In this document: one piece after another, positions 52,301 to 62,287 of the stretch | How the letters are laid out: every line of letters starts with the position of its first letter | Position numbering within the stretch: the stretch's first letter is position 1 | NCBI RefSeq assembly: GCF_010731635.1 | Contig: NZ_AP022583.1 | Coordinates: 2,604,001 to 2,668,000, forward strand | Direction: 5' to 3' | From: Mycobacterium noviomagense | GTDB taxonomy: Bacteria > Actinomycetota > Actinomycetes > Mycobacteriales > Mycobacteriaceae | DNA: 64,000 nt | The notes under the pieces: model-generated | The model's input: the letters and a program-made list of their open reading frames with translations, nothing else | The model's database searches: none | What the model was told of the DNA's origin: nothing | Translations under genes and position numbers: made by a program

Positions 52301-53164
52301 TCACTTTTCCAATGTGAATTGGTTGACGTCGATGTAGCCGGTACGGAATCCCTTCGCGCAGCCGGTCAGATACTTCATGTAGCGCTCGTAGACCTCTTCG
52401 GACTGAATCGCAATGGCCTCGTCCTTGTGCGACTCCAGGGCTGCGGCCCAGTGCTCGAGGGTCTTGATGTAGTGCGGCTGCAGCGACTGGCGACGTGTCA
52501 GCGTGAAACCGGCGTTAGCCGAGCGCTCCTCGACCATTTCGATCGAGGGCAGCCGGCCGCCCGGAAAGATCTCCGTGACAATGAATTTGATGAAGCGGGC
52601 CATCTCGAAAGTCAGCGGGATGCCGCGCTCGACGCACTGCGGTCCGGTCAGCCCGGTGATGGTGTGCAGCAGCATCACGCCGTCGTCGGGCAGCACCTCA
52701 TGGGCCATCTTGAAGAAGTCGTCGTAGCGGTCGTGCCCGAAGTGCTCGAACGCGCCGATCGACACGATCCGGTCGACGGGCTCGTCGAACTGCTCCCAGC
52801 CCTGCAGCAGCACCCGCCGGGAGCGGGGTGTGTCCATGTCGTCGAACGTCTTCTGCACGTGGGTGGCCTGGTTCTTGCTCAGCGTCAGGCCGATGACGTT
52901 GACGTCGTACTTCTCGATGGCCCGGCGCATCGTGGCGCCCCAGCCGCAGCCGACGTCCAGCAGCGTCATACCCGGCTGCAGACCGAGCTTGCCCAGCGCT
53001 AGGTCGATCTTGGCGATCTGGGCTTCCTCCAGCGTCATGTCGTCGCGCTCGAAGTACGCGCAGCTGTAGGTGCGGGTTGGGTCGAGGAACAGCGCGAAGA
53101 ACTCGTCGGACAGGTCGTAGTGGGCCTGCACGTCCTCGAAGTGCGGGGTCAGCTTGTCTGCCAT
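52301..53164 (-). CDS. mmaA2: Mycolic acid methyltransferase, MmaA2-like
   Basis: 287 residues from ATG 53164 ([17 protein letters not shown]). Same fold with [60 protein letters not shown] and the C terminus [12 protein letters not shown]. The DLxPHFEDVQ start and the C terminus are those of MmaA2, a cyclopropane synthase for the distal cis position of alpha-mycolates; CmaA2-type activity cannot be excluded. It follows lipG after 10 bases. Confidence 0.87.
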   Translation of the reverse strand: MADKLTPHFEDVQAHYDLSDEFFALFLDPTRTYSCAYFERDDMTLEEAQIAKIDLALGKLGLQPGMTLLDVGCGWGATMRRAIEKYDVNVIGLTLSKNQATHVQKTFDDMDTPRSRRVLLQGWEQFDEPVDRIVSIGAFEHFGHDRYDDFFKMAHEVLPDDGVMLLHTITGLTGPQCVERGIPLTFEMARFIKFIVTEIFPGGRLPSIEMVEERSANAGFTLTRRQSLQPHYIKTLEHWAAALESHKDEAIAIQSEEVYERYMKYLTGCAKGFRTGYIDVNQFTLEK

Positions 53165-53174
53165 CCGAGGCATG

Positions 53175-54113
53175 CTAACTGACCTGGGCGGCCCTGGCGA
53201 AATTGCTCTTGAGCTCGCCTATCACCCGATCCCACAGCTGTTCGGGCAGCTCATGACCCATGCCGTCGAACAACACCAGGCGGGCCCCGCGGATGGCGCG
53301 AGCCACCGCCCGCCCGCCCGAGGGCCGCATCAGCTTGTCGGCCTTGCCATGGATGACGACCGTTGGCGCGCTGATCCGCCGGTCGTAGCGGACCAGGCTG
53401 CCGCTGGCCAGCACCGCCCCGAAGTGCCGCGGTACACCCCACGGGTAAAAGCTGCGTTCGTAGCCCTCGATCGCCTCGGCGCGGATGCGCTCCTCGGGCG
53501 CCGGGTAAGCCGGGCTACCGATGATGCGGGTGACGCGCACCGCGTTGGCGACGATCACCTCCCGCGGCGAGCTGGGTGGCGGCGCCTTGAGCACCGCCAT
53601 CAAGGCGCGCGGCGCCGGCGGCGGCAGGAAGCGCCGGTTGTTGCTGGAGAAGATCACCGCCAGCGACCGCGTGCGCTCTGGAAAGCGCGCTGCGAAAATC
53701 TGCGCGATCATCCCGCCCATCGAGGCACCGACGATGTGGGCTCGCTGGATACCGAGGTGGTCGAGCACCGCGGCGGCGTCGTCGGACATGTCTTCCAGCG
53801 TGTAGACCGACTTGGCGGGCAGACCCAGCCAGAACTTGATCATCCGAACGGTCCGGGATCCTCCGGCCTTTTGCCGATCGAATTTGGTGGACAGGCCAAC
53901 GTCGCGGTTGTCGTAACGGATGACCCGAAACCCGTCGGCTACCAGCTTCTCGCAGAACGCCTTGCGCCACAGCAGCAGTTGCGCGCCCAGCCCCATGATC
54001 AGCAGCACGGCCGGGTCGTCGGGGTGACCCATGTCCTCGTAATAGATGTCGAGATCGCCGGAGCGGGCGATGCCAGACCGCGCGGCTGCTTCGGCCAGGG
54101 GCTCATCCGCCAT
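53175..54113 (-). CDS. lipG: Lipase/esterase LipG
   Basis: 312 residues from ATG 54113 ([14 protein letters not shown]). Alpha/beta hydrolase: [36 protein letters not shown], nucleophile elbow [10 protein letters not shown], acid region [16 protein letters not shown] and His in [13 protein letters not shown]. Matches the Rv0646c position between Rv0647c and the methyltransferases. Overlaps the preceding kinase gene by 11 bases. Intracellular esterase by fold; lipid substrate unknown. Confidence 0.9.
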   Translation of the reverse strand: MADEPLAEAAARSGIARSGDLDIYYEDMGHPDDPAVLLIMGLGAQLLLWRKAFCEKLVADGFRVIRYDNRDVGLSTKFDRQKAGGSRTVRMIKFWLGLPAKSVYTLEDMSDDAAAVLDHLGIQRAHIVGASMGGMIAQIFAARFPERTRSLAVIFSSNNRRFLPPPAPRALMAVLKAPPPSSPREVIVANAVRVTRIIGSPAYPAPEERIRAEAIEGYERSFYPWGVPRHFGAVLASGSLVRYDRRISAPTVVIHGKADKLMRPSGGRAVARAIRGARLVLFDGMGHELPEQLWDRVIGELKSNFARAAQVS

Positions 54114-55461
54114 GCGCGACACCGGTGCTGTCGGGGTCGTATTCGCGGCTGACCTCGACCATGAAGTTGGCGAAGTAGCCGGTGAGCTGCGGGTCCGACA
54201 TCATCTGCCACTTTGGGGCCAGCAGCTTCATGTACCGCTCGACGTAGAGGAACTGCTTGCCGATCAGCACCAGCTCGCGGGGCAGCTTGACGTCGTAGGC
54301 GTCGGCCAGCGCCGAGAGCTGGCGGCCGATGTCGGCGTAGGACATCTCGCCCAGCGTTTGCATGGTCAGCGGGGTGGAGAACTTTTCCAGGTCCTTGGCG
54401 GCCTGCGCCTCGGGCTTGACGGTGCCGACGGCGCCCATGAGCACGACGATCTTGCCGGCGGCGGCATGGTCCTTTTTGACCAGCAGCGCATAGACCAACT
54501 CTCGCAGCAGCCAGCGGGTGCGCGGCTCGATGCGGCCCATGATCCCGAAGTCGAAGAACACGATGCGGCCCTGCTCGTCGACGTAGAGGTTGCCGGCGTG
54601 CAGGTCGCCGTGGAACAGGCCGTGTCGCAGTCCGCCCTCGAACAGGCTGAACAGCAGCGCCTTGACCAGCTCGGTGCCGTCGAACCCGGCTTTGCGGATA
54701 GCCGCGGCGTCGTCGATGCGGATGCCCTGCACCCGCTCCATGGTCAGCACCCGCTCGGTGGTGTAGTTCCAATAGACGGTCGGAACCCGGATGTTCTTGC
54801 CGAGCGGCGAGGTATGCAGATGCGACACCCACGCCTCCATCGACTGTGCTTCCAGCCGGAAGTCCAGTTCCTCGGCGAGGTTGTCGGCAAAGTCGGCGAC
54901 GACGTCCTGGGCGGATAGCCGCCGGCCCAGCTTGGCCAGCTCGACGAGCTGCGCGAAGCGTTTCAGGATCTGCAGATCGGCGGCTACCCGCCGGCGGATG
55001 CCCGGGCGCTGGATCTTGACGACGACGTCTTCGCCGGTGTGCAACTTGGCGTAGTGCACCTGCGCGATTGACGCAGAGGCGAAAGGCTCCTCATCGAACT
55101 CGGCGAACAACTCCGACGGCTCGGCGCCGAGGTCCTCCTTGAACAGCTTGTGTATTTCGGCGGGTTTCGCGGGTGGCACCGCGTCGAGCAGGCTGCGGAA
55201 TTCGCGGGACAGCGATTCCCCGAATGCGCCCGGGCTCGACGCGATGATCTGCCCGAATTTGACGTAGGTGGGCCCCAGGTCGGCGAAGGTCTGCGGCATC
55301 TGCTTGATGACCTTCTGCTGCCAGCTACCACGGCCCGGCAGTTTGGTGACGACGCGGGCCGCGGTCCGGGTGGCCTGCCACCCCGTCGCGCCGATGCGGG
55401 CCGCCTCGACCGGCAAGGGCACCCGATCAAGCTTGGCTACCTCGCGGTGGTTGGTGGTCAT
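54103..55461 (-). CDS. ABC1/UbiB-family kinase-like protein (Rv0647c)
   Basis: 452 residues. ADCK/UbiB atypical kinase: N-terminal KQMPQTFADLGPTYVKFGQI (KxGQ motif), Ala-rich loop PFASASIAQVHYAKL, VVVKIQRPG lysine, HGDLHAGNLYVDEQG catalytic loop and VFFDFGIMG. UbiB-type ATPases help in the synthesis of isoprenoid quinones or in lipid handling. First gene of the minus-strand series kinase-lipG-mmaA2-mmaA4. Start ATG 55461. Confidence 0.95.
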   Translation of the reverse strand: MTTNHREVAKLDRVPLPVEAARIGATGWQATRTAARVVTKLPGRGSWQQKVIKQMPQTFADLGPTYVKFGQIIASSPGAFGESLSREFRSLLDAVPPAKPAEIHKLFKEDLGAEPSELFAEFDEEPFASASIAQVHYAKLHTGEDVVVKIQRPGIRRRVAADLQILKRFAQLVELAKLGRRLSAQDVVADFADNLAEELDFRLEAQSMEAWVSHLHTSPLGKNIRVPTVYWNYTTERVLTMERVQGIRIDDAAAIRKAGFDGTELVKALLFSLFEGGLRHGLFHGDLHAGNLYVDEQGRIVFFDFGIMGRIEPRTRWLLRELVYALLVKKDHAAAGKIVVLMGAVGTVKPEAQAAKDLEKFSTPLTMQTLGEMSYADIGRQLSALADAYDVKLPRELVLIGKQFLYVERYMKLLAPKWQMMSDPQLTGYFANFMVEVSREYDPDSTGVAHGG

Positions 55462-55508
55462 TCCAGCAAGTGTGCCAAAGGGTCGCTGTCAACTCCCAAT
55501 CGGCGTGA

Positions 55509-55546
55509 GGCCGCTCACGTCGCGCCGCGGGGCCGCTCACGTCGCG
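55509..55546. repeat. 16-bp direct repeat at the end of the DinB gene
   Basis: GGCCGCTCACGTCGCG occurs at 55509-55524 and at 55531-55546. The right copy covers the DinB stop codon. The pattern suggests a small tandem duplication of the gene end; no further copies were seen. Confidence 0.7.
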
Positions 55547-56139
55547 TCGCGTGGCCGCCACGGAGTCAGCCAGGCCTGCGGTTCCCAGTTCTCACGGGCG
55601 GCGATCAGCTCGTACATCGTTGCGCCGTCGATGCTTTCCCGGATGATGTCGGCGTGCCCCGCGTGGCGGGCCAATTCGTTGATCACATGCAGGATCACCC
55701 AGCGCACCGACCAGGCGCCGATGTTCTTCGGAAACCACGGAATGTCTTCCGGCACGGGCACCGCCGCGTCGAGGGCGGCGGTTTCCGCCAGGTGCAGCGT
55801 CTTAGCGTTCTGCTCCTCGAAGGCGCTCAGCAGCCCGGCGAGCGTCTCGCTGGGGTGCATCACGTGCTGGTCGGCGAACTCCTTGGCGATTTCCTCGAAC
55901 GGGCGGGTGTCCTTCGGCGGGGCTTCGGGCGCGGCGGCGACTCGCGCCATCCACGTCCGCTGCATGCCGGTGGCATGTTTGATCAACCCGCCGATCGACA
56001 GCGCGCTGACCGTTGGCGTGGAGCGGGCCTGTTCGTCGGTCAGACCGTAGGACACCGCAAAGTACGCACTCTGGTGATAGGCAAGGTATTCCCGTAGCGC
56101 CTGGCGTTCGTCGGCGACGGGTGGGGCGAGGGCAGGCAT
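55537..56139 (-). CDS. DinB/DUF664-family metal-dependent protein
   Basis: 200 residues. Four-helix DinB fold with the three-His metal site: His in IGGLIKHATGMQRTWM, then VILHVINELARHAGHADIIR. The family includes mycothiol-dependent enzymes in actinobacteria. The start is ATG 56139. Seven bases downstream of the nucleotidyltransferase gene, so the two are co-transcribed. The substrate is unknown. Confidence 0.88.
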   Translation of the reverse strand: MPALAPPVADERQALREYLAYHQSAYFAVSYGLTDEQARSTPTVSALSIGGLIKHATGMQRTWMARVAAAPEAPPKDTRPFEEIAKEFADQHVMHPSETLAGLLSAFEEQNAKTLHLAETAALDAAVPVPEDIPWFPKNIGAWSVRWVILHVINELARHAGHADIIRESIDGATMYELIAARENWEPQAWLTPWRPRDAT

Positions 56140-56145
56140 GGTGAG

Positions 56146-56724
56146 CTAGACAGTAATGCCCAGCCGATCGGTCAGCACGAGAAAAGCCGCCGCGAAGTCG
56201 TTGTCGGCGGTGTCTGCGCGCACCTTGTCCCAGTCCACTTGCTCGCGCACGGCTCGCGCGGCGGGCAGCAACGTCGCAAAGTCGCAGCGGTGCTCATTCA
56301 ACGAGCACAGCTTCTCGGTCATCACCTGGGTCGGTGACAGCACCGGCATGCGGATCGCCAAGACCTCGTAGCTCTTTGCGGACTTGATCATCGCGTCGTC
56401 GACCGGGACCCCGTTGATCCGGTGCAGCACGTCCACGACCACGTCGTCGAGGCAGGCCTTGAACAGCCAGTCCTCCGGCGTGCGGTCGATGCTGAACCCG
56501 GCGGTGGCCAAGGTGATGGCCGCGGCGTCGGCGTCGGACTCCGCGACGGCGAAGTCGACGTCGTGCACCGGTTCCGGGCCGCCGAACACCCACAGCGCAT
56601 AGCTGCCCGCGAGCGCGAACTCCGGGCCATGCGCCTTGAGCGCCGACGCGGCGCGTCGCAACGCCTCACGAAAGTCGTCACTGCGCGCTTCCGCCGCAGT
56701 CTCGGATGATCCGGTGCTCGTCAT
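56146..56724 (-). CDS. Nucleotidyltransferase-fold protein
   Basis: 192 residues from ATG 56724. Nucleotidyltransferase core FALAGSYALWVFGG then VHDVDFAVAESDADA (hG[G/S] and DxD signature), a DDVVVDVLHRI third acid, and a helical tail SPTQVMTEKLCSLNEHRCDF. Resembles stand-alone AbiEii/MNT-type proteins, but no HEPN or antitoxin partner is present. It starts only 18 bases from the divergent gene at 56743, so the promoters must overlap. Confidence 0.82.
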   Translation of the reverse strand: MTSTGSSETAAEARSDDFREALRRAASALKAHGPEFALAGSYALWVFGGPEPVHDVDFAVAESDADAAAITLATAGFSIDRTPEDWLFKACLDDVVVDVLHRINGVPVDDAMIKSAKSYEVLAIRMPVLSPTQVMTEKLCSLNEHRCDFATLLPAARAVREQVDWDKVRADTADNDFAAAFLVLTDRLGITV

Positions 56725-56742
56725 GGTGGGTAGGTAGTACCC

Positions 56743-57510
56743 ATGCGGCTGGCGACCTTCAACATCCTGCACGGACGCAACCTCGACGACGGCGAGGTGG
56801 ACCTGGACCGGCTCGCCGACTGCGTGAGGCGGCTGGACGCCGATGTGCTGGCGTTGCAGGAGGTCGACTGCGAGCAGCCGCGCTCGGCGATGGCCGACCT
56901 GACCGCGGTCGCGGTGGAGGCGATGGGCGCGGTCAGCCACCGGTTCGTCGCCGCGATCTCGGGCACCCCGGGCGCGACGTGGATGGCCGCGACCGGCGAC
57001 GAGCAGCCCGGTACTGCCGCGTACGGCATCGCGCTGCTGTCGCGATTCCCGGCGACGACCTGGCAGGTGCTGCGGCTGCCGCAAATCCCGGCGAAGTTCC
57101 CGATGTATCTGCCCGGGCCCGGGCGGGTGCAGATCGTCGACGAAGAACCCCGCGCCGCGGTGATCGCGCGCTTGGACACCGACGTGGGCCCGCTGACCGT
57201 GGCCAATACCCACCTGTCGTTCGTCCCCGGCTGGAACCGGGTCCAGCTGCGCCGGCTGACCCGCGATCTGCGCGGCTTTCCCGGCCCGCGAGTGCTGATG
57301 GGCGACCTCAACATGACCCCGCCGTCGCCGCAGCGTTGGTCACGACTGCGGCCGCTGGCAACAGCGCCGACGTTTCCCGCCGACGCACCCGAACGTCAGC
57401 TCGACCACATCCTCACCGACGACCGGATGTTGACCGCCGACGATGTGTCGACGGCCAAGCTGACGATTTCCGATCACCGCCCGCTGGTCGTCGACGTCTC
57501 GCGCCGCTGA
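56743..57510 (+). CDS. Endonuclease/exonuclease/phosphatase-family protein
   Basis: 255 residues. Metal-dependent EEP fold: LATFNILHGRNL (Asn), DVLALQEVDCEQPRS (Glu), VANTHLSFVPGWNR (His), LMGDLNMTPPS (Asp and Asn) and TISDHRPLVVDV (Asp-His). No signal peptide is seen. May be a nuclease or phosphodiesterase; target unknown. It precedes the mannosidase by 22 bases on the same strand, so probably the same transcript. Confidence 0.92.
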   Translation: MRLATFNILHGRNLDDGEVDLDRLADCVRRLDADVLALQEVDCEQPRSAMADLTAVAVEAMGAVSHRFVAAISGTPGATWMAATGDEQPGTAAYGIALLSRFPATTWQVLRLPQIPAKFPMYLPGPGRVQIVDEEPRAAVIARLDTDVGPLTVANTHLSFVPGWNRVQLRRLTRDLRGFPGPRVLMGDLNMTPPSPQRWSRLRPLATAPTFPADAPERQLDHILTDDRMLTADDVSTAKLTISDHRPLVVDVSRR

Positions 57511-57532
57511 GTTCTGGTCGTAAAGTGCGGGA

Positions 57533-60500
57533 ATGCAGGTGCTTTCCGCAGAGTCCACCGAGCTGTTCGTCGGGCCGCCCGACGCGCCGCTGCAGGTGGT
57601 GCGGGCGACCTACGGCGGGTGCAGCGAGCCGACACCGATCCGCGTCGATGGCCACGGCCTGGCCGGGGAGGCAGTCGCGGCGGCCGGTGACGGTGTGGTG
57701 GAAATCCCGGTCGCAGTGGCAGAGCCGATTGTTGGCGCTTTGCATGGTGCGCGGGTATGGGCCGCCGATTCGGCGGTGGAGTTCACCTTCACCGTGGCCG
57801 AACCCGGCTGGACGATGTTCATGATCAGCCACTTCCACTACGACCCGGTGTGGTGGAACACGCAGGGCGCCTACACCAGCGTGTGGTGCGAAGACCCGCC
57901 CGGACGCTGCCGGCAGACCAACGGCTTCGAGCTCGTCCACGCGCATCTGGAGATGGCCCGCCGCGACCCTGACTACAAGTTCGTGCTCGCTGAAGTCGAC
58001 TACCTCAAGCCGTACTGGGACAGCCATCCCGAGGACCGCGCCGATCTGCGGCGGTTCATTGCAGACGGCCGGGTGGAGATCATGGGCGGCACCTACAACG
58101 AGCCAAACACCAACCTCACCAGTCCCGAGACGACGATCCGAAACTTCGTGAACGGCCGTGGTTTTCAATGCGACGTGCTGGGCGCCGAGCCGGCTACGGC
58201 TTGGCAGCTCGATGCGTTCGGCCACGACCCGCAGTTTCCCGGCATGGCCGCCGACGCCGGTCTGACGTCGAGTTCGTGGGCCCGCGGGCCACACCATCAG
58301 TGGGGGCCGATGCACAGCGACACAGGGCTTTCCGGCATGCAGTTCTGCAGCGAGTTCGAGTGGATCGCGCCGTCGGGGCGCGGGCTGCTCACCCACTACA
58401 TGCCCGCGCATTATTCGGCCGGCTGGTGGATGGACGAGTCGACGTCGCTAGCCGAGGCAGAGCAGGCCACCTACCGACTGTTCGAGGAGCTCAAACAGGT
58501 CGCGCTGACCCGCAACGTGTTGCTGCCGGTCGGCACCGACTACACGCCACCGAACAAGTGGGTCACCGCGATTCACCGCGACTGGGCGGCCCGTTACACC
58601 TGGCCGCGGTTCGCGTGCGCGCTGCCGCGCGAGTTTTTCGCCGCAGTGCGGGGCGAACTGGACGCTCGCCGGCTGGCGGCGTCGCCGCAAACGCGTGACA
58701 TGAACCCGATCTATACCGGCAAGGACGTGTCGTTTATCGACACCAAACAGGCCAACCGGGCTGCCGAAACCGCGGTTCTGGACGCGGAAAAGTTCGCGGT
58801 GTTCGCTGCGCTGCTGACCGGCGCGCGGTATCCGCAGGCGGCGTTGGCCAAGGCGTGGGTGCAGCTGGCCTACGGCGCCCACCACGACGCCATCACCGGC
58901 TCGGAATCTGACCAGGTCTACCTCGACCTGCTCACCGGCTGGCGCGAGGCGTGGGAACTGGGCCGCACAGTGCGGGATCGGTCGCTAGCGCTATTGTCCC
59001 GTGCGGTTGACGGTGATCTCGTGGTGTGGAACTCGTTGTCGCACAAGCGAACTGATGTGGTTACCGTCCGCCTCGACGGGCCGGCGCGAATTGTTGACGC
59101 GGCCGGTGTTGCGCTGCCCGCGGTCGTCGAGCACGACGGACGCTCGGTGACGTTTCTGGCGCACGACGTGCCGTCGCAGGGGTGGCGGGCCTATCGGGTG
59201 GTGCCCGGTAAGCCACCGGCCTGGGAGCCGTTGTCGGGCAACGTGATTGGCAACGAGCACTACCGGCTGACCGTCGACCCGGCCCGCGGTGGTGGGGTGT
59301 CCTCCTGGATTCACGACGGTCACGAGCTGATCGGCGCCGGCCGGGTCGGCAACGAGCTGGCCCTGTACGAGGAGTACCCGGCGCATCCGACCGGCGGCGA
59401 AGGGCCGTGGCACCTGCTCCCTAGAGGCCCGGTCGTGTGCTCGTCGGAAACAGCTGCGGAGGTGCGTGCCTACAGGTGCCCGGTCGGCCAGCGGCTCGTC
59501 ATACGCGGCCGCATCGGCACGCTGCTGCACTACACCCAGACGCTGACCCTGTGGCGCGGGATCGCTCGGGTGGACTGCCGGACCAGCGTTGACGAGTTCA
59601 CCGGGGCTGATCGGTTGGCGCGCCTGCGCTGGCCATGCCCGGTTGCGGGCGCGATGCCAGTCAGCGAGGTCGGCGACGCCGTCGTCGGCCGCGGCTTCGC
59701 GCTACTGCACGACGACGGGCGCTCGGTGGACACCGCGCGGCATCCGTGGACGTTGGACAACCCAGCCTACGGCTGGTTCGGGCTGTCGTCGGCGCTGCGT
59801 CTCCGGGTCGGCAACGCCGTGCGCGCGGTGTCGGTGGCCGAGGTGGTGTCGCCGTCGGAGACGGCATCGGGCCCGCTGGCGCGCGAGCTGATGGTCGCGC
59901 TGGTGCGCTCCGGGGTCACGGCCACCTGCAGCGGCGCGGACAAACCCCGCTACGGTCATCTCGGCGTCGACTCCAACCTGCCCGACACCCGCGTCGCGTT
60001 GGGCGGGCCGGACCGCAACGTGTTCACCAAGGCGGTGCTGGCCGCAGCCGACCCGTCCTACAGCGCAGAGCTTGACCGCCAGTTGGGTCAGACCGGTCGG
60101 GCCCGAGTCTGGGTGCCCGCGGCGGCGCCGTTGGTCAGAGCCTGGGTGCCCGGCGCCGACCTGCGCGATCCGCGGGCGCTGCCGGTGCTGGTGATCGCCG
60201 GCCGCGACGACTGCGATCTGGCCGCTGCGGTCACAGCGCTCGCCGACGACCTCGCCGATGCCGAGGTCGTCGTCACCCAGCAGGTGCCCGCCCAGCTGCC
60301 AGCATTCGAGGCGCGCACGATAGCGCTACTGAACCGAGGAGTACCCAGCTTCGCTGTCGAGACCGACGGCACCCTGCACACCGCGTTGATGCGGTCTTGC
60401 ACCGGCTGGCCGTCGGGCATCTGGATCGACGAGCCGCGCCGCAGCGTTCCCGACGGCTCCGCCTTCCAGCTCCAGCACTGGACGCACGACTTCGACTACG

Positions 60501-61678
60501 CGCTGGTTGCCGACAACGGCGACTGGCGGCGCGCCGGCATCTGTGCCCGTAGCGCGGAGTTCTCCCATCCGCTGCTCGCCGTGGGCGGACAGGGCGCCGG
60601 CCGGCTGACCCCGACTGGCTCGCTGCTGCACCTGGAGCCGGCCGGCGCGGTACAGCTCGGCGCGCTCAAGGCGGCCGGCAACCCGCTCGCTCGTGGACGC
60701 GCGCAGCCCGTTGACCCCGGCACCGTCACCGTGCGGCTTGTCGAAACCGCCGGCACCGACACCGACGTCGTCCTCGGCTCGACAGTGGGCACGGTGTCCG
60801 ACGTGTGTGCGGCCGACCTGCTGGAAAACCCGCAGCCGCACAGCCCCACCAGCGCCCTGCATGGCTACCAGATCGCCACTGTCACGGCCCGCCTCGACAT
60901 CCCCAAGGTGCTCGACGCCGACGACGCCGCGCTGGCTCCGGAAACCGAAGCGGCACAGCCGCTTTACGCGCGATATTGGTTGCACAACCGCGGCCCGGCG
61001 CCGCTCGGTGGGCTGCCCGCCGTCGCTTACCTGCACCCGCACACGGTCGCCGCCGAGCCGGGGTCAGAGGTGGTGCTGCGGCTGACCGCCGCCAGCGACT
61101 GCACCGATGCCGCTGTGTGCGGCACCGTCACACTGCTGTGCCCGCACGGCTGGGCGGCCAGCCCGGCGCGCCTGCCGTTCACATTGCGGCCCGGCGCATA
61201 CCGGGAAGCCGACGTGGTCGTGACCATGCCGCCGGGCACCGAGCCGGGCCTCTACCCGATACGCGCCCAACTCCGACTCAGCGGCGAGCAGTTGCCCCGG
61301 GCCTGGCAGCAAGTCGTCGAAGACGTCTGCACGGTCGCTGTGGATGCGTCAGCTGAGCAGCGGCTGGTCTACCTCGTCGAGGGGCCGGCCGACGCCGAGC
61401 TCACCGCCGGCGGTCGGACGCGCCTGACCGTCACTGTCGGCACGGACGCGCACGCCGATCTCGCGCTCGAGGCGCATCTGATCAGCCCGTGGGGAACGTG
61501 GGACTGGATCGGCCCGGCGGCGTGCGGTGCCGTGCTGCCTGCCCGCGGCACCGTCACCCTTGGCTTCAACGTCACCCCGCCGCTGTCGGCTGCCGCCGGA
61601 AAGTGGTGGGCCCTGATCCGGGTGGGCTGTGCCGGGCGGCTGCTGTACTCACTCGCGGTGAAAGTGAGGATCCGATGA
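57533..61678 (+). CDS. Alpha-mannosidase, GH38 (Rv0648-like)
   Basis: 1381 residues. GH38 metal and catalytic sites: ISHFHYDPVWWNT at about 98-110, nucleophile Asp in WQLDAFGHDPQFPG at about 223-232, and AHHDAITGSESDQVYLD at about 449-465; the large C-terminal beta domains follow, including VLLPVGTDYTPPNKW before them. Zinc-dependent exo-mannosidase, probably acting on mannose-containing glycolipids or glycans; no signal peptide. Longer than what I recall of Rv0648 (about 1215). Stop overlaps the next start (ATGA). Confidence 0.93.
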   Translation: MQVLSAESTELFVGPPDAPLQVVRATYGGCSEPTPIRVDGHGLAGEAVAAAGDGVVEIPVAVAEPIVGALHGARVWAADSAVEFTFTVAEPGWTMFMISHFHYDPVWWNTQGAYTSVWCEDPPGRCRQTNGFELVHAHLEMARRDPDYKFVLAEVDYLKPYWDSHPEDRADLRRFIADGRVEIMGGTYNEPNTNLTSPETTIRNFVNGRGFQCDVLGAEPATAWQLDAFGHDPQFPGMAADAGLTSSSWARGPHHQWGPMHSDTGLSGMQFCSEFEWIAPSGRGLLTHYMPAHYSAGWWMDESTSLAEAEQATYRLFEELKQVALTRNVLLPVGTDYTPPNKWVTAIHRDWAARYTWPRFACALPREFFAAVRGELDARRLAASPQTRDMNPIYTGKDVSFIDTKQANRAAETAVLDAEKFAVFAALLTGARYPQAALAKAWVQLAYGAHHDAITGSESDQVYLDLLTGWREAWELGRTVRDRSLALLSRAVDGDLVVWNSLSHKRTDVVTVRLDGPARIVDAAGVALPAVVEHDGRSVTFLAHDVPSQGWRAYRVVPGKPPAWEPLSGNVIGNEHYRLTVDPARGGGVSSWIHDGHELIGAGRVGNELALYEEYPAHPTGGEGPWHLLPRGPVVCSSETAAEVRAYRCPVGQRLVIRGRIGTLLHYTQTLTLWRGIARVDCRTSVDEFTGADRLARLRWPCPVAGAMPVSEVGDAVVGRGFALLHDDGRSVDTARHPWTLDNPAYGWFGLSSALRLRVGNAVRAVSVAEVVSPSETASGPLARELMVALVRSGVTATCSGADKPRYGHLGVDSNLPDTRVALGGPDRNVFTKAVLAAADPSYSAELDRQLGQTGRARVWVPAAAPLVRAWVPGADLRDPRALPVLVIAGRDDCDLAAAVTALADDLADAEVVVTQQVPAQLPAFEARTIALLNRGVPSFAVETDGTLHTALMRSCTGWPSGIWIDEPRRSVPDGSAFQLQHWTHDFDYALVADNGDWRRAGICARSAEFSHPLLAVGGQGAGRLTPTGSLLHLEPAGAVQLGALKAAGNPLARGRAQPVDPGTVTVRLVETAGTDTDVVLGSTVGTVSDVCAADLLENPQPHSPTSALHGYQIATVTARLDIPKVLDADDAALAPETEAAQPLYARYWLHNRGPAPLGGLPAVAYLHPHTVAAEPGSEVVLRLTAASDCTDAAVCGTVTLLCPHGWAASPARLPFTLRPGAYREADVVVTMPPGTEPGLYPIRAQLRLSGEQLPRAWQQVVEDVCTVAVDASAEQRLVYLVEGPADAELTAGGRTRLTVTVGTDAHADLALEAHLISPWGTWDWIGPAACGAVLPARGTVTLGFNVTPPLSAAAGKWWALIRVGCAGRLLYSLAVKVRIR

Positions 61679-62283
61679 TTGCCGCGACCGTCGGCGGCGT
61701 GCCGGTCAGTGTCGACGAGGTCGACGCACGCGAAAGCGCGCTGCGTGACGGTCCGCTGGCCGGCGCGCTCCCCGCGCGCGGTACCAGCGAAGGCCGCCAG
61801 CTGCGCCGCTGGCTGACCCAGCTGATTGTCACCGAGCGGGTAGTCGCCGCCGAGGCCGACGCTCTCGGCCTGACCGCTGCGCACGCCCCGACCGAGGCGG
61901 AAGTGCTGCCGGACATGTCGGCTCGGCTGGAGATCGGCAGCATCGCCGCGGCGGCGTTGCGGGACCCGACGGCTCGCGCGCTGTTCGTGTATGTCACCGC
62001 GGCGGTGGAGGTCAGCGACGAGGAGGTCGCCGACTATCACGCCCGCAACCCGATGCGATTCGCTGTAGCACCACGCGACGGTGACGGCTGGCGCACATCG
62101 GCCTTGGTTGCCCCGCCTTTGGCGCAGGTTCGGCCCGCGATCACCGAACACCTGCGCGGCGCCGCGCGGCGCCGCGCCTTCCGGGTGTGGCTCGACGAGC
62201 GCCGAGCCGCGCTCGTTCAGCTGGCTCCGGGCTACGAGCACCCCGGCGACCCGCGCCAACCCGACAACACCCACCGGCACTGA
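61675..62283 (+). CDS. Rv0649-like helical protein (annotated malonyl-CoA-ACP transacylase in some genomes)
   Basis: 202 residues, ATG 61675 overlapping the mannosidase stop by four bases. AATVGGVPVSVDEVDARESA then EGRQLRRWLTQLIVTERVVA and EVSDEEVADYHARNPMRF resemble the N-terminal chaperone domain of SurA-type PpiC proteins, with no transacylase GxSxG motif. M. tuberculosis Rv0649 is named fabD2, but nothing here supports that activity. Translationally coupled to the mannosidase and followed four bases later by the ROK kinase. Confidence 0.75.
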   Translation: MIAATVGGVPVSVDEVDARESALRDGPLAGALPARGTSEGRQLRRWLTQLIVTERVVAAEADALGLTAAHAPTEAEVLPDMSARLEIGSIAAAALRDPTARALFVYVTAAVEVSDEEVADYHARNPMRFAVAPRDGDGWRTSALVAPPLAQVRPAITEHLRGAARRRAFRVWLDERRAALVQLAPGYEHPGDPRQPDNTHRH

Positions 62284-62287
62284 TCAC

